A DNA stretch of 64,000 nt, taken from the NCBI RefSeq assembly GCF_014633365.1, contig NC_068350.1, forward strand, positions 40,167,119 to 40,231,118. Direction: 5' to 3'. Position numbers and translations under genes: made by a program. The stretch comes from Diospyros lotus. Taxonomy: Eukaryota > Streptophyta > Magnoliopsida > Ericales > Ebenaceae. The notes beneath the pieces were generated by a model, which saw only the letters and a program-made list of their open reading frames with translations, searched no databases and was not told the origin of the DNA. Positions within the stretch are counted from its first letter, which is position 1, and every line of letters begins with the position of its first letter. Positions 22,101-39,508 of this stretch are shown here, one piece after another.

Positions 22101-25100
22101 GGGACTGCGAATAATAGAGGTGTTAAAAATGAATGAGATATGTAAAAGAAATGACAAGAAATGTGGTAGAAAAGGGAAAAATTAGCCTTTATACTGAAAT
22201 AGGTTTTGAGAACTGATATATTGGATCTACTTCCGCAGCTATATACTCCTCCATGCTGAACTCTGGAAAGAACCAAGATACAATAAAAAAAGGTGGTGGT
22301 AAGACACAGAGCAGAAATATCAACTCCCTTACTCTACCACTATTATAGGTGTAGTGGGTTTGAGATGAAAGATCAAGGCAGCATGTCAGTTTTTCGTTTA
22401 CACTTTACTTGTATCTGTTTTTATGCTATTAGCTATTCTGTCAATTCTTCTCCAAATAGGAATCACTGATTTACAAGATTCTTGAGAGTGCTGGAATAGA
22501 CAACGGGCCAGATAATCATTACCAGCAACAGATCAGTAACCAACATTATTGTTGTTCACTGTACTTAACTGAGAAGAAACCTTCAAAAGGTTCAATCTCA
22601 AGCACTAATTATTGTTGCTCAAAAGTTGAAATAAATAAAACAAAATATTGTGTGTATTCTGACAAACCTCCCGAATCCAATAAACCTGTAGCAACTCCGG
22701 ACACATATCGTACAACTTTGGGTTCAATGCGCATAAATAGAAAGTTGCCAGAGTCAACCTTGATATTACAAAGGTGTCTTAGTACCTCATCTAGGTGAGT
22801 AAAGAAGCAGATTGTAATATACATGCTAAAGAATAAGTCACCTGTACTTACCCCAAATGCATTGGGATGTCTCGACAAATATGCATTGTAGGCAGATTCC
22901 CTATCTTCTTCAGAGATCTACACAGTTGAATAGAGAGAAAATTTCTTGAACTTGAGTGCTTGATAGAGGTCAATGGGGAAAGCAGCAACCAGAAACAGTA
23001 CAGAATATTAATCAGAAGTCACTTGCCAAAATAAATGATGACTTACAGAAATGGCATCACCATACAAAATTATAGTTAAATCAGTCCTATCCTCGGGATC
23101 CCTTGCTATGAGCAATGAGCATCTAGGATTAGTTAAGAGGTCCTACAACAATAAGCGAACTATTATCTAACTATGCTTATAATTAAAAGATTTTCGAAAA
23201 CATAAAACAATAAAGTATTCAAAGGGACGTGACAAGTATTTCGGAGCGAAGTTTTAGATTGTATCACAATGAAGGAAAAGAATATGAACTGGACATCTAT
23301 GCCAGAAATGAATAAGTGATTACAGCATCTTAAACATTGAAGCTTATCATTCTCATAGGAGGAGGCACATCTAAAAACTAAATGCAACAATTAATACCAC
23401 ATAAACAAAATTATGAAAAGGGGTCTATAACTAGGAGCATTTGGAAGACTTTTCCCTTTGATATTTGATATCTGATATCAAGTACTAAACCAGAATTTCA
23501 TAGCATGTGGCACCTTCAAGCAATAAAACTTGAAATGTGAACCTGTCATAACATTTAACTGTATTGTAATCCAAAGATCCTCCATGCATGATTCCTCATA
23601 TGTACAAGATAACAGAACTCAAAAGTAAGGTGCAAACTGCAAACCTTAGTGTGAACTGCCACTCTACTCACTGCTAATATTGGAGATCCATATGCATCAC
23701 AAGCAAAGTCGACTATAGAACCAGATGGGTAGCCCTCATGCTTCTGCACATTAAAAGTCAATGGAAATAAGTTCCAATAGTGATGAACAAATTGTAATTG
23801 CTTGGCAAATGTTAAAAAAAATTGAAAATTCTAGTTAAGTTTATCATAGGTAACTTAAATAAACATTTCAACAGGAACTGTGAAATGTCTGTCACAAGCA
23901 AATGCTTTGTTTCCGTGTACTGTATAGCTAAGTCTATTAGCCATGTTATCAGGCAAATGGCACGTTCCATAACCAACACTATTGTTACTATTTATCTATG
24001 AATCTGCAATGCAGGTTCAGGGAAAAAAAGAAGTATATCAGATTCATTCTCTTTGTATCATGACCATTATATGAGCAGCTTTCAAGAGGATCATTATCCT
24101 TAAAACTAGCATATTATTATCAGGGATAAAGTGAAGGGGGATTGTTGCCACTCATGTTCTTCAAAAAGAACCCCCTGGATATGACAAACAGTACACAACA
24201 AAGATATCATCATTATGGTAGTGGTGGCACATTAAAATCATCACAAAAAGATGTAGTGGCATCCATGAACTTTTACACTTCAATTGAAACAACATAACCA
24301 AAATTTCACATTGAAGAATCAACAAGTTGCATAATCAAGCATTAATTAACGCCAGAAAAACAAAACCTGAGAGAAAGTAGAGAGCATCCCACGAGAATAG
24401 TGATAAAGAATAGTCCGGATTTCTGCAACTGCAGGTAGCCTGGTAGCCTTTTCCTGCAATTGTCAGATTCCTTAAAGCACAGCTCCAACAAACCACCAAT
24501 ATTAGTTCTACCATATGGACTAGAGTTCGGCATACCTAACTGCCAGAGTCATGTGATTTTCATTTCTGCTAAATTTTGTATGTCCAGAATAGTTCTTTTA
24601 TTTACTTACAGGAAATTGGCTCAGCGGAGCTATCTGTGCTTAAAATAAAGATACATTCATAATTTTGTAGAAAAACAGTCGTAGTACTAGTACAACATAT
24701 TTCTCGAGTAACTTGGAAATTTTGATTAGTTCGATCGAGTAACATGAGAATAGCGAATAATTAATCAGTGTTTACTGTTACATGTATATATAATTTTTTA
24801 TGTATACAATTTCAAGTATACCTGATGAAGTTGAAGGAGTTGAAAGACATCCAATTCAGAAGCAGTAGAATCCGCAGCGGAAGGATTCTGAGTGAACAAA
24901 CAACATTTTTCGACAAAAGATACAAAGATCAGAACCGGAATGAGCGTGAATTGGAAGCATTTATTTGACATGATAATTGCCGTTTGTTCGTTTCTACTAG
25001 GTTGAGAACCGTCGCGTGTCTTCTGTGTTGAGTAACAAAACAACGATGAAGCAGTGGAGGAGGAGAAGTTTTGGATAATTATGGAACCCTAGAATTCGAC

Positions 25101-25156
25101 TGTGATAGAGAGATCGAGAGCAAAACCTGATCAGGGGAGCGAACCGCAGAGGCCAT
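19181..25156 (-). CDS. HugZ-like FMN-binding split-barrel protein (HOZ type)
   Basis: Twelve coding exons read downward: 25156-25127, 24887-24822, 24453-24367, 23743-23645, 23142-23047, 22917-22852, 22758-22668, 22262-22195, 22104-22039, 21483-21433, 20929-20865 and 19241-19181. All junctions are GT-AG and in frame, giving 281 residues. Residues about 40-180 match the pyridoxamine-phosphate-oxidase-like split barrel (MLSTFSQKHEGYPSGSIVDF, SLLIARDPEDRTDLT, FMRIEPKVVRYVSGVATGLL). Residues about 200-275 match the C-terminal DUF2470/HugZ part (SHMNKDHSEDTKLIVQH, MLDLDSLGFNVK, FKLRIPFPRRA). Plant members are chloroplast proteins related to the haem oxygenase-like HugZ family; Arabidopsis At3g03890 is the closest I recall. 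Oddity: only about 35 residues precede the domain, without a convincing transit peptide, so the first exon may be wrong or the protein non-plastid. Confidence 0.9.
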
Positions 25157-26362
25157 GGGGAGTCACGAGTCACGACCTGTTGGAACCGTCCCCGTCCTGT
25201 TCCTACCTCTTCCTACCGCTTCCTCTTTCTTTTTAAAAACATTTTTTCTTCTACGACCATGACTTCTCTCCTGCTGTGCTGCCTTTTCTACTTCATTTTT
25301 TCTCAATTAATCTAATTTATTTATATATTTATGTTGATAAAATTTTAAATAAATCTCGCAATTATATCTCATATTTTTTTTATTTATTTTTTCTTTCATT
25401 TTAAATGAAATTAATTGAGACTCGATAAAAACCCATTTACATAAACACTAATTAAAAAAACTTACACGCCATCTAAATAAAAAAAAAAAACACTTGAAAA
25501 TAAAAATTATAAAATAATTATGATACTCTCTTGTCATTAAGCTTGACTGGAATTAAAATAATCTATTTAAGCTTGATGGAGTTCTTGAGAATAATTAATA
25601 ACTGGTATTGCTCCCTTGAAACATCATCAATTAGCGGAGGTCATATTTGAGGAGGAATAACTCGATTGACAATGGAGGTATGCTTTTGGATATAGTGTCA
25701 TTAATTAATCGAAATTCCAAGAACAATTACTTGAATTTAATCCAACCATCGAGAGTCGAACTCATGCAAAGAAGTTGGTTAAAAGACATCAGAACACCTT
25801 CTCTAAAGCCTGTTCATGACCTCTTAGCCAGAGAAGAGAATGATATTAACTTCGAGCAAAGAATGAATTGATTATAGGAATTATAACTGTCTTTTTTTGT
25901 CGTTTGTGAAATGGTTTAAGATCTTGCGCGACATAAGCTTTGCATGTGAGACTCGAAACTCTACGAACGATCGAGACGGCTAATCTGATAAGAAAATGCT
26001 ACTTTTATAAATAATTTGGTTACTAAGAGAATGATTAAAAGTGTTTAAATTTAAAAATGCTCTGACATAACTTGTCGCTTATAGATAAAGCATGATCGGA
26101 TTTCATCCCATGATGAAGTCCGGTCGAAATGAAGTCCAATCAATCAAGATTCATGATTGACAAAATTCGATGATTGATGATGAAGTCTAATCTACGAAAT
26201 TTAATTTGATCATCGGACTTGTACATCTCATTAGTACATGTAGCACAGTCCAATTTGATATTTGATATTATGTTGTTCACCCTTCATGCAATGGCAATGG
26301 TAATCTAGAAAAGTGCATAATCGCTTGGCCCTTAAACCCCTTTTAAGCATAAGCATTGGGCA
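25157..26362. other. Upstream of HugZ-like gene, then intergenic
   Basis: The first 150 bases are the probable leader/promoter of the minus-strand gene (TACCTCTTCC and TACCGCTTCC direct repeats near 25204-25223). Further right is AT-rich DNA. A 74-residue frame at 25647-25871 on the plus strand has no recognisable features and is not called. Confidence 0.5.
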
Positions 26363-26370
26363 ATCGGAGT

Positions 26371-27020
26371 TAGAGATGTCAAAAGGGCCGGGCGGCCCAG
26401 CCCGTGACAGGCCGGGCTTTGGCCCGACCCCCATTGGGGGGCCGAGCTGGACCAAAGAAATTGGGCCCACGGCCTGGCCCGACCCGTTGGGCCCTTATGG
26501 GCCGGGCCCATGAGGCCCTTATGAACCAGTAAGGCCCTTACTCATTTTTTTTTAATTTTGTTATTATTTAATAATTATTGATATTAGATATTAAAAAATT
26601 TAATTTCGCAATATATATAAATAATAACCATCCATTAATTTATTTAAAATTTTTAAGTTAAATTTTTTATATATTTAAATTATAAATAAACATTCTCCTT
26701 TTTATATGTACATTATTTTTTATATCAATTCACAAGAAAAATTATAAGGCATATAAATTAATGAAATAATATTTAAAACTTAAGAATTAAGATAGAAAAT
26801 ATTTTAAAAAGAAACAAATTAATTTTTATATATGCATATATTATATGTATTATTTTTAAAAAAAAAAGAAAAAAAAAGGGCCGGGCCCACCAGGCCCGGC
26901 CCGTTAGGCCCTGTGGGCTAAGGGCCCGGCCCGGCCCCTTTGTAGGGGGGCCGTGGGCCGGGCCAGGCCCTATCAATGATAAAAGGGCCCGGGCCCGGCC
27001 CGGCCCTTTTGACACCTATA
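26371..27020. mobile_element. hAT-like MITE with GC-rich ends, 650 bp
   Basis: Terminal inverted repeats are TAGAGATGTCAAAAGGGCC on the left and the complement of TATAGGTGTCAAAAGGGCC on the right. They extend into long GGGCCGGGC-rich arms around an AT-rich core. Flanking 8-mers are ATCGGAGT (26363-26370) and ATCCGAGT (27021-27028), one mismatch; an 8 bp duplication is the hAT hallmark. No transposase is present, so it is non-autonomous. Gly/Pro-rich frames across the arms are composition artefacts. Confidence 0.85.
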
Positions 27021-27028
27021 ATCCGAGT

Positions 27029-27559
27029 CCAGGGACCGCAGATGAACACATTCATGCTGTATTCAGATTTACATCAAAGTAGAAATTTATGAAAGAAAAT
27101 CAAGAGCAGCGCCAGCAACTACAATCAACAAGTTTTCACCCATAGAAAGAGAGAGATGTGAAGATAGAGGGAAAAGAATTGCAGAAAAATTGAGAAGGTA
27201 GAAAGAAATGCATATAGGCAGGGAAACAAAGATGAAGCATTAGAAATGCATGCATCTACAGGCATCAAATTCCAGAAAACAATTAGCTTCAATTCACAAA
27301 CAACCAATCCCTAACAACAATATGTGAGAAAGGTTGAAAGAGACATTAGCCAGTAACAACACGCGGAAAGCCAACAGAAATTAAATGGATCCATCGCAGC
27401 TTGCAGACAAAACGAAAAGGAAAAAACGACGTAAAAAAGAAAAGAAAATACCTAAAAAAGTGAAATTAAAGGAAAGGAAGAGTACTGTACAATAAGAAGT
27501 AAAGGAAAAATGGAAACAATGCAATAATTGCGATTCTGATTGTAATTGTAATTGTAATA
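27029..27559 (-). other. Probable 3' UTR/downstream of the small-protein gene
   Basis: No independent gene is seen. On the minus strand it follows the stop of the 27560-27796 frame. It includes GTAATTGTAATTGTAAT-type short repeats near 27540-27560 and T-rich segments. Confidence 0.4.
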
Positions 27560-27796
27560 CTAATCGGAATGATCGGAGTCGGAGTCGGAGTCGGAGAGGG
27601 AGTAGAGGTGCGGGGAAGGGAAGCAGAAGAAGGTCCAGAGGCAGAGGGCGAGGCGGCGAAACTGCTGGAAGGGAAAGCAGAAGAGGAGGTGGAGAACCTG
27701 CTCGCTGCTGAACCTCTCCGGATTGCAGGCGATGTATTGGCACGCTTCCGCCGACACGTTCGCCACCCGAGCGACCACCGGGGTGTTCAACACCAT
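27560..27796 (-). CDS. Small unknown protein with hydrophobic core and Ser/Asp tail
   Basis: A 78-residue frame. The N-terminus is MVLNTPVVARVANVSAEACQ, then YIACNPERFSSEQVLHLLF, an aromatic, Cys/Leu-rich stretch (about residues 33-66) that could be a membrane segment, and a repetitive tail SDSDSDSDHSD. The codons have GC content and composition unlike the flanking AT-rich DNA. The ATG follows a (GA)n tract, common in plant leaders. I do not assign a function; the NPERFSSEQVL phrase looks like the conserved part of a short plant protein family. The opposite-strand frame is a shadow of the same GC-rich DNA. A few bases of uncertainty in structure are possible because a 3' intron cannot be excluded. 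Confidence 0.55.
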   Translation of the reverse strand: MVLNTPVVARVANVSAEACQYIACNPERFSSEQVLHLLFCFPFQQFRRLALCLWTFFCFPSPHLYSLSDSDSDSDHSD

Positions 27797-29026
27797 CTTA
27801 ATCTCTCTCTCTCTCTCTCTCCCCCCCGATTGATTGGAGGACGACGATAGATGGTTGGACGATGAATTGATAAATCAATCGATTGAGCACAAAAACATAA
27901 AAGAGGAAAAGGAAAATGGATGTTATTCGGTGGCAGTGGCGGTGGCGGTGGCGGTGGAGGTGCTCATTATCTTCTTCCCATCTGCTCAATGCGTGACGTC
28001 GGTCGGTTTCACGACAAGGGGTTGGGATTGGGCATGGCCGCCCTCGTCTTCCATTTTATCTTCTCTCTTTTAGGAAATTACAGCTAGCACCCTACTAAGT
28101 CAAGCCTAATCACATAACACGCGCCCTTAAAATTACAACCCTAAAATTAAATTTAAAAAAATTAAAATACCAAAATTACCCTTAAATAGAAAAAAAAGGG
28201 CCAATAAATACGCACCCCCCCCCCCCCCCCCCTCCATGTTCTCTCCCTTTCTGTTTTTGTCTAACCAAAACGATACCATACCATAACGGTTAAGAACCAT
28301 CAACCATCTAATAAATTTTTATTTAAATTTGTTAAAATTGCAGTTACTATAAGATAAGTTACATAAAATAAGTGGTTAAAATTTGAATTTGATTTAAATT
28401 CATCCACATTTAAATTTTAACAAGATAATGAAATAAGTAATTCAAATTCGCATAGAGATATATCTATACATACCTATATTTATGCAATATCTATAAATAA
28501 GTATAAAACAGAATGAAAAAAACATAACAATCAAAATCAATTTCTAGTCACTCTGTATACCATCTCCGACATCACCATTCCAAATCTCGGATGAACAATA
28601 AGTGAACGTATCATAAAAATCATTAAACAAATCAATTTCAATTATTCCGCTACAATTCATTTACATATCACATGAAAATTTTATTAGAAGTTCTACAAAA
28701 TTTATTTTATTTTTTATTTGCATGTGCATGATCCTGGTCACTCCTGATTCTAATAAACTTTTATGATAACGACTTAGATTAATAATAGGAATGAGTTCAC
28801 AACAGATTTACCACAACCTGGAAACTAGGTGAACAGAAACAAAGTGAAAGGTGAAAGAAACTACTGTCAAATATCAAGCAATCCAGATAATGAAGCTGGT
28901 AATCCGCTGCTGATGGTGTCCAACCTGGACTAGGCTGTTTTATCATATCATGGGACATATGCGTGTGTGTATATATATATGGGGTAACAGAGATAGAAGC
29001 AAGTGAACTCAGAATTCAAACAGTTG
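27797..29026. other. Intergenic with upstream region of the small gene
   Basis: 27800-28070 holds the leader of the minus-strand small gene, including a (TC)n tract and a GGTGGC repeat near 27931-27960. A run of about 19 C lies near 28216-28234. The rest is AT-rich with no gene; 28900-29026 is probably the APS kinase 3' UTR. Confidence 0.45.
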
Positions 29027-33713
<4,687 letters not shown>

Positions 33714-36700
33714 CAGAAATAGTACTCTTCTATCCACAAATAAAATCAAAATCAATCATAACTAAACAACAAAATAAAGCTATTTCTTTTTTCTTGTTCT
33801 TTTCTTTTCTGCAAAAAAATCTGGACAATGAGCAGATGATATTTATCAAATTTGTAAGCTAGAATTCATGTAAACTACTACATCTAGTGTGGGTTAAGGG
33901 TTGATATGTTATTGGTCAAATTCATGGTGAAATTGAATGTAAAAGGGAAGCCCAGCAAGTATGGTGATCTTGTTTGGTGAAAAAAGAATCTTAACATACT
34001 GAATTACTTTCCAACCATCTGGGTGTATGTGTTTGGGGGGGGGGGGGGCGGAGAGGGGAAGTGGGAGGGAGAAGAAAAATTTAGTAATCCAAAAGGTAAT
34101 AATGCTTTCCATAACTCTATTTATCAGAGGGAAAAAAGATTTTGCAATTTGTTCATTTTTCTTTTCTCTGCAATTTAGGATCCCCATAACAAAGAAAAGC
34201 ATCTAAAGTGCGAACAAAAGGCAGATCTTGCAACATCATCATATTCAATTAAAACCAAAAATAGACATGCTTGCAAGTGACGGATTTACATCACGAAAAA
34301 GCCTACACTTGTATGGTGATTTTTGAAAACCCTATTCTTACTTTCACAGTTGGAGCTTCCCTTTTTGGTTTGAATTTGAAAATCCTAATTTCTTGTTGCT
34401 GTGCATTGTTCTGTTTTTGCATGTGATTTTACTCTACATTGTTGTATATGATTTCAACCGATCCCAATTAATAAGCACCAACTTGCTAGTCGCTGTTTGG
34501 CACTGATTTAGTAGGGGCGATTGTAATTTACTTCGACTTCTTGTTAGAAGATTCTGCATGAACGAGGAACTCGGCTCTCGTGTTTGAACAAATTAGTACT
34601 TAAGTTCTCATTTTGATAAGTGGTTTTAATTAAGCATGCTCAAGTTTGGTTGTTAACCAAACCAAAAACTAGCATAAAGTTCCATGGAGTAAACTAAGAT
34701 TACTAATATTTCAGCTTTTAATCGGAGGAATAGGGTTTGTGTAATAGATTGTTGGTAGGTCAGAAGCCACTTAGGCCCTTGGGTTTTAATCTTGTGATCG
34801 GTTGGTTTTTGGGCTTCAGTTTTTGTAAGCCCACTTTGATAGTTTGCTGGGAGAGGCATTGAGTATATTACTTGGTCTTAGGAACTGACAAGTTAGCTTC
34901 AGCTAGCACTTTTGGGTGAGGACCCATGGTGGTATGGTTTCTCAAAAGAGTATTGTGATTATGATCTCATTCAAAATAATGTATTTTGTATTGAACTAAA
35001 TGAATAGAAAGCTATGAAAGATAAAAATAATCAAGATATGAAACTTAAATTTTGAACTCAAATTGATTTGATCCCTAACTCAGTTGATCTTATCATAATC
35101 CGATCAATTTGGTCCGAAGCTCAACTGATCATAATCTGCAGTTTCTCAAATGGCAGGTTTATGATGTAAGTAAAAAAAGCATTTCATTGACATGACTACG
35201 AGTTTGTTATCACCTTCCAGTTTACTGCTTCCAAATCTGTTTAATCTAGGTTTTGTACTGTGTATATCTGGCAGTCCTTCAGTAAGTAGTCATTTTAATG
35301 AGAAAGAGAAACAGGGTGCTAGTTTTGTCTAAACTATAAGTTCATACAACTTTCTACTTTATTAAGTGGTTGTGCTCTTACTTAGAAGTTTTTATGTTAG
35401 GTTATTGTATGAAAGAAGAAAGTGTTGTCATTAATTAGTAATGTTGACTTGTGCATACTTTTTCTTAGATAGCTAAGCTCTTTATGCTTGCATTAGGAAC
35501 TTGTGCAAGTTCTTTTATTTGCTTGAGACCTAATATTCTGAGTTAGCTTTTAATCTGAACACAGGAGGCTGCTGATTTGATCATTTAGCAGGCAAGGCCT
35601 CCTCTGTAAGAAGGGAGAGATAAAGAAAAACTTGAACCTCTATATCAAAGATATTTTTTTTCCCCCAAAGAGATATACATGGCTGGTATGGTGCTTGGTG
35701 ATTCTTCTCAGCATGGAGGGTATGAAGGCGGCAAATCATCTCAGGATGGTGGCTGATGGTATTCTCTAGGAAGGAAATAGACGAAAATTCTCCATCCGGA
35801 CTAGATGGTATTGATTTGAAGAAAGAGACATATCTACACAAGTCATATTGTACGTTCTTACTAGATTTGGGCATGAGACTTAAAGTGTAAGTCCTGAAAC
35901 CTTTGAATTCTCTTTCCTTCTCATTTTTTCTTTTTTGTTTTTCCCCTTCATATTGAACTTCTCATTTGCTGTTATTTGTTCTTACAACATTTGCCTAGTT
36001 TATGCTTCAATATATTCTTGCTTGATAAAAATATTATGACAGCATTCATTGTGGACAGAATTATGCCAAGCTGTTGGTACTATATTTAGGTTAAAATGAG
36101 GAAAAAAAAAAAAGAAAAGAAAAAAGTGAAGAAGAGCTATCAATAGTTGCATCCAATGAGACCCTCATGTAATAAATGCTCAGAAAGTTGCCAACTACAA
36201 AAACAAATTGTCCCCAAAATGCCTGTAAGTTTAGTAGCAAATTTGTTAGTAGGGTCAGATATAATTTATTGATAGTAAAAGGCAACAATTAATCAATGCA
36301 CACAAGTTCATAGAAGTTGACTTGAAAGTTAAGCCATCCAGTTTGTTGTTGGTTTGGTTAATAGGTCTTGGAGATGCTTGGACCTCCAATAAATTCCACT
36401 TGTTCATACAAAAGCAATTGCAAATTAAAAGGTTGGTACCATTAGTCCCATGGCAATTAACATCCATCTTAATACAGATTGACACAGATTTTAACTAGAT
36501 ATACATGAGCACGCATTTGTCTTCCATCATCTAATTACACTCATTTTATTTATAATTACATATGAGTGTCTTTCAGTCTAAATGCCTACAAAGCTGAGAT
36601 GCAACAATGCTTAATTTAAATCAAGTGGGGGATTGTCAGCAAATGATTTTAGTTAAGTACATTAGTTTAAATTAGTGAGTTGGAAATCGAATAAGCTTGG

Positions 36701-37180
36701 CCACCCAAGAAATGTACATTAACTAGAAGAAATTTATACATTTAATTGGAGACATGCATTAACTAGGCACTCAAAAAGACATTTATAAATTAGAAAAGGA
36801 TCCCCAAAGGCATTCATTAATTAGGAAATCAAAAAGTTTTTCCTTCAAATACTAAAAGATTCACAATGAAAAAAAAAATTGGGGGGGGGGGGGGGGACAC
36901 TACCATATATCATCTAGATTTGAGGTTGAGAGGTATTTGGTATCTATTGGTTAGTGCAAAAATGTATGGCAATGAGGTCAAATCATAGCCAAGTTGAATC
37001 TCCAAAGTATAGTTGCTTGATCCTTTGCACATTGGGAGGTTCCAACTATCTCCAAGAAGGGTAATTGCACCTCTTAGCAAGTATTTTCTAACAACACTAT
37101 TTTTAATTATTGTTTATTCTAACCTCAAGGTTATTATCCTCAACTCTAAGGCACATATCAAGACTAAAGTTATCACATTT
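33714..37180. other. Non-coding DNA upstream of APS kinase coding exons
   Basis: No convincing gene on either strand. Homopolymer G runs lie at about 34035-34049 and 36880-36896. Short frames are isolated and resemble nothing I know. If the leader exon at 41631-41885 belongs to APS kinase, this is the inner part of a 7.9 kb leader intron. Confidence 0.45.
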
Positions 37181-37365
37181 GCAACAACAACAACAACAAC
37201 AATATATCCAGCCTTTATCCCACTATGTGGGGTCGGCTACATAAATTCTAGACTTCCATGTATTTCTATCTTTTGTCATATCTTCATTGAGATCCATACA
37301 CTTTATATCAAACTTTAATGTCTCCCTCAAAGTCTTCTTAGGTCTGCCTCTACCTCTTTTTTTGA

Positions 37366-39206
37366 TTAATTGTTCATTTCATCAACTCTTCTCACATGAG
37401 CGTCTCTTGGTCTCCTTCTCACATGACCAAACCATTTTAGTCTAGTCTCTCTCATCTTCTCCTCTATTGACACTACTTCTATCTTATTACGAATAACTTC
37501 ATTTCTAATTTTATCTTTTCTTGTATGACCGCACATCCATCTTAACATCCTCATCTCCGCTACACTCGTCTTTTGCTCATGTTGGTATTTGACTGCCCAA
37601 CATTCTGAGTCGTACTACAAAACTGGTCTTATAGCTGTCCTATAGAATTTTCTTTTCAATTTTAATAGGATTTTATAATCACATAACACCCCCGATGCAT
37701 TTTTCCATTTTAGCCAACCTGCCTTAATTCTATGTGTGACATCCTCGTGAATTTCTCCATCTTTTTGAATCACTGATCCCAAATATCGAAAATGGTCTTT
37801 TCTTTGTAAGATTTGGTCTTCCAATTTTATTATAACATCCTCCACTCTTGCATTCTTACTAAATTTACATTCCATATATTCTGTTTTCTTTCTACTTAAT
37901 TTAAATCCCTTAGATTCTAAATTGTTTCTCCGTAACTCAAGCTTAGTGTTCACTCCTTCTTTTGTTTCATCTACCAACACTATGTCGTCTGCAAATAGCA
38001 TACACCATGGCACATCTGTCTGAATATCTTTAGTGAGTTCATCCATTACTAAAGCAAATAAAGATGGACTTAGTGCAGAACCTTGATGCAATCCTATTGT
38101 AATTTTAAACGGTTCAGTATCCCTTCCGCATGTTCTGACCCTTGTCTCTGCACCATGATATATGTCCTTAAGGGCTTGTATATAGGCTATTCAGACTCCT
38201 TTCTTCTCTAAAACCCTCCATAATACTTCTCTAGGGACCCTATCATAAGCCTTTTCTAGATCTATAAACACCATATGTAGGTCCTTCTGATGATCCCGAT
38301 ACCTTTCCATTAGGCGCCTCAGTAGGTATGTAGCTTCCATTGTTGACCTACCAGGCATGAAACCAAACTGATTTTCTGAGACCTATGTTTCTTTTCTGAG
38401 CCTCTACTCTATTACTCTTTCCCAGAGTTTCATGGTATGACTCATTAACTTAATTCCTTTGTAATTTTCACAGTTTTGAACATCTCCTTTGTTTTTATAT
38501 ACAGGGACCAAAGTACTCTTCCTCCACTCATCTGACATCTTTTTTTATTTAATAATCACGTTAAATAATTTCGTTAGCCAGGAGATACCCTCTTCTCCCA
38601 TGCATTTCCATGCTTTTATTAGTATATTATCCGGTCCCACCGCCTTATGATTTTTCATCTTTTTTAATGCTTGCCTTATTTCATTTGGACTTATGCGTCG
38701 ATAAAATGTATAGCTCACGTTCCCTTCAGAGTTACTAAGATATCCCAACCTAACTCTTGTGTCGCCATCATCATTGAATAATTTTGTGAAATACTCCTTC
38801 CATCTCTCCTTAATCGCTCCCTCATTCACTAATACATTTTGATTTTCATCTTTTATGCATTTCACTTGATTTAAATCCCTTGTTTTTCTTTCTCTTGCTT
38901 TAGCTAATTTATATATATCCCTTTCTCCATCTTTTGTATCAAGTCGTTTATTAGATTCTCGTATGCTTTTGACCTTGCTTCACTAACAGCTTTTTTTGCT
39001 GCCTTTTTTGATTCTTTATAATTTTTTTGATTTTCTTCATTGTTGCACTGATATACAGCCTTAAAACAATTTTTCTTATTTTTAATTTTCAATTGCACTT
39101 CTTCATTCCACCACCAAGACTCCTTAAGGTTAGAGGCTCTACCATTTGTCTCTCTAAGCACTACCTTTGCTGTGTTTCTCAGGACATTAGCTATTTCTCT
39201 CCACAA
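37366..39206 (-). pseudogene. LINE reverse transcriptase, frame-broken
   Basis: The reverse transcriptase is spread over several frames: a linker 39206-38904, fingers 38865-38545 (KNHKAVGPDNILIKAWKCMG), palm and thumb 38091-37615, and a C-terminal part 37554-37366 (RLKWFGHVRRRP). The palm keeps the catalytic motif [13 protein letters not shown], and the thumb has [20 protein letters not shown]. Several indels and stops separate the pieces, so no intact protein can be made. Confidence 0.85.
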
Positions 39207-39508
39207 TTGGTTTGTCTGTCCTTCTCCATTCCATTCTCTTCTACCCCTTAATTTTTCTTTAAAGATTAGTTGTTTCTCCCCTTTTAAATCCCACCACCTG
39301 ATTCTTGGATTTTGTTTTATGTGATTTTTTCTCTTCTAATTTCTTACTTGGACGTCAAGTACTAGAAGTCTATGTTGAGTAGTCAAATCCTGGTATCACC
39401 TTACAATCCCTACAACATACCCGGTCCTCTTGTCTCATGAGGAAGTAATCTATTTGGGTGCTTGAATCATAACCAATACTAGGTTCAAAAAACAGGACGA
39501 ACACTTAA

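Noticed and set aside
25647..25871. 74-residue plus-strand frame
   Set aside because: Isolated, no homology recognised, AT-rich surroundings.
26313..27015. Gly/Pro-rich frames
   Set aside because: Created by the GGGCC-rich arms of the hAT-like MITE.
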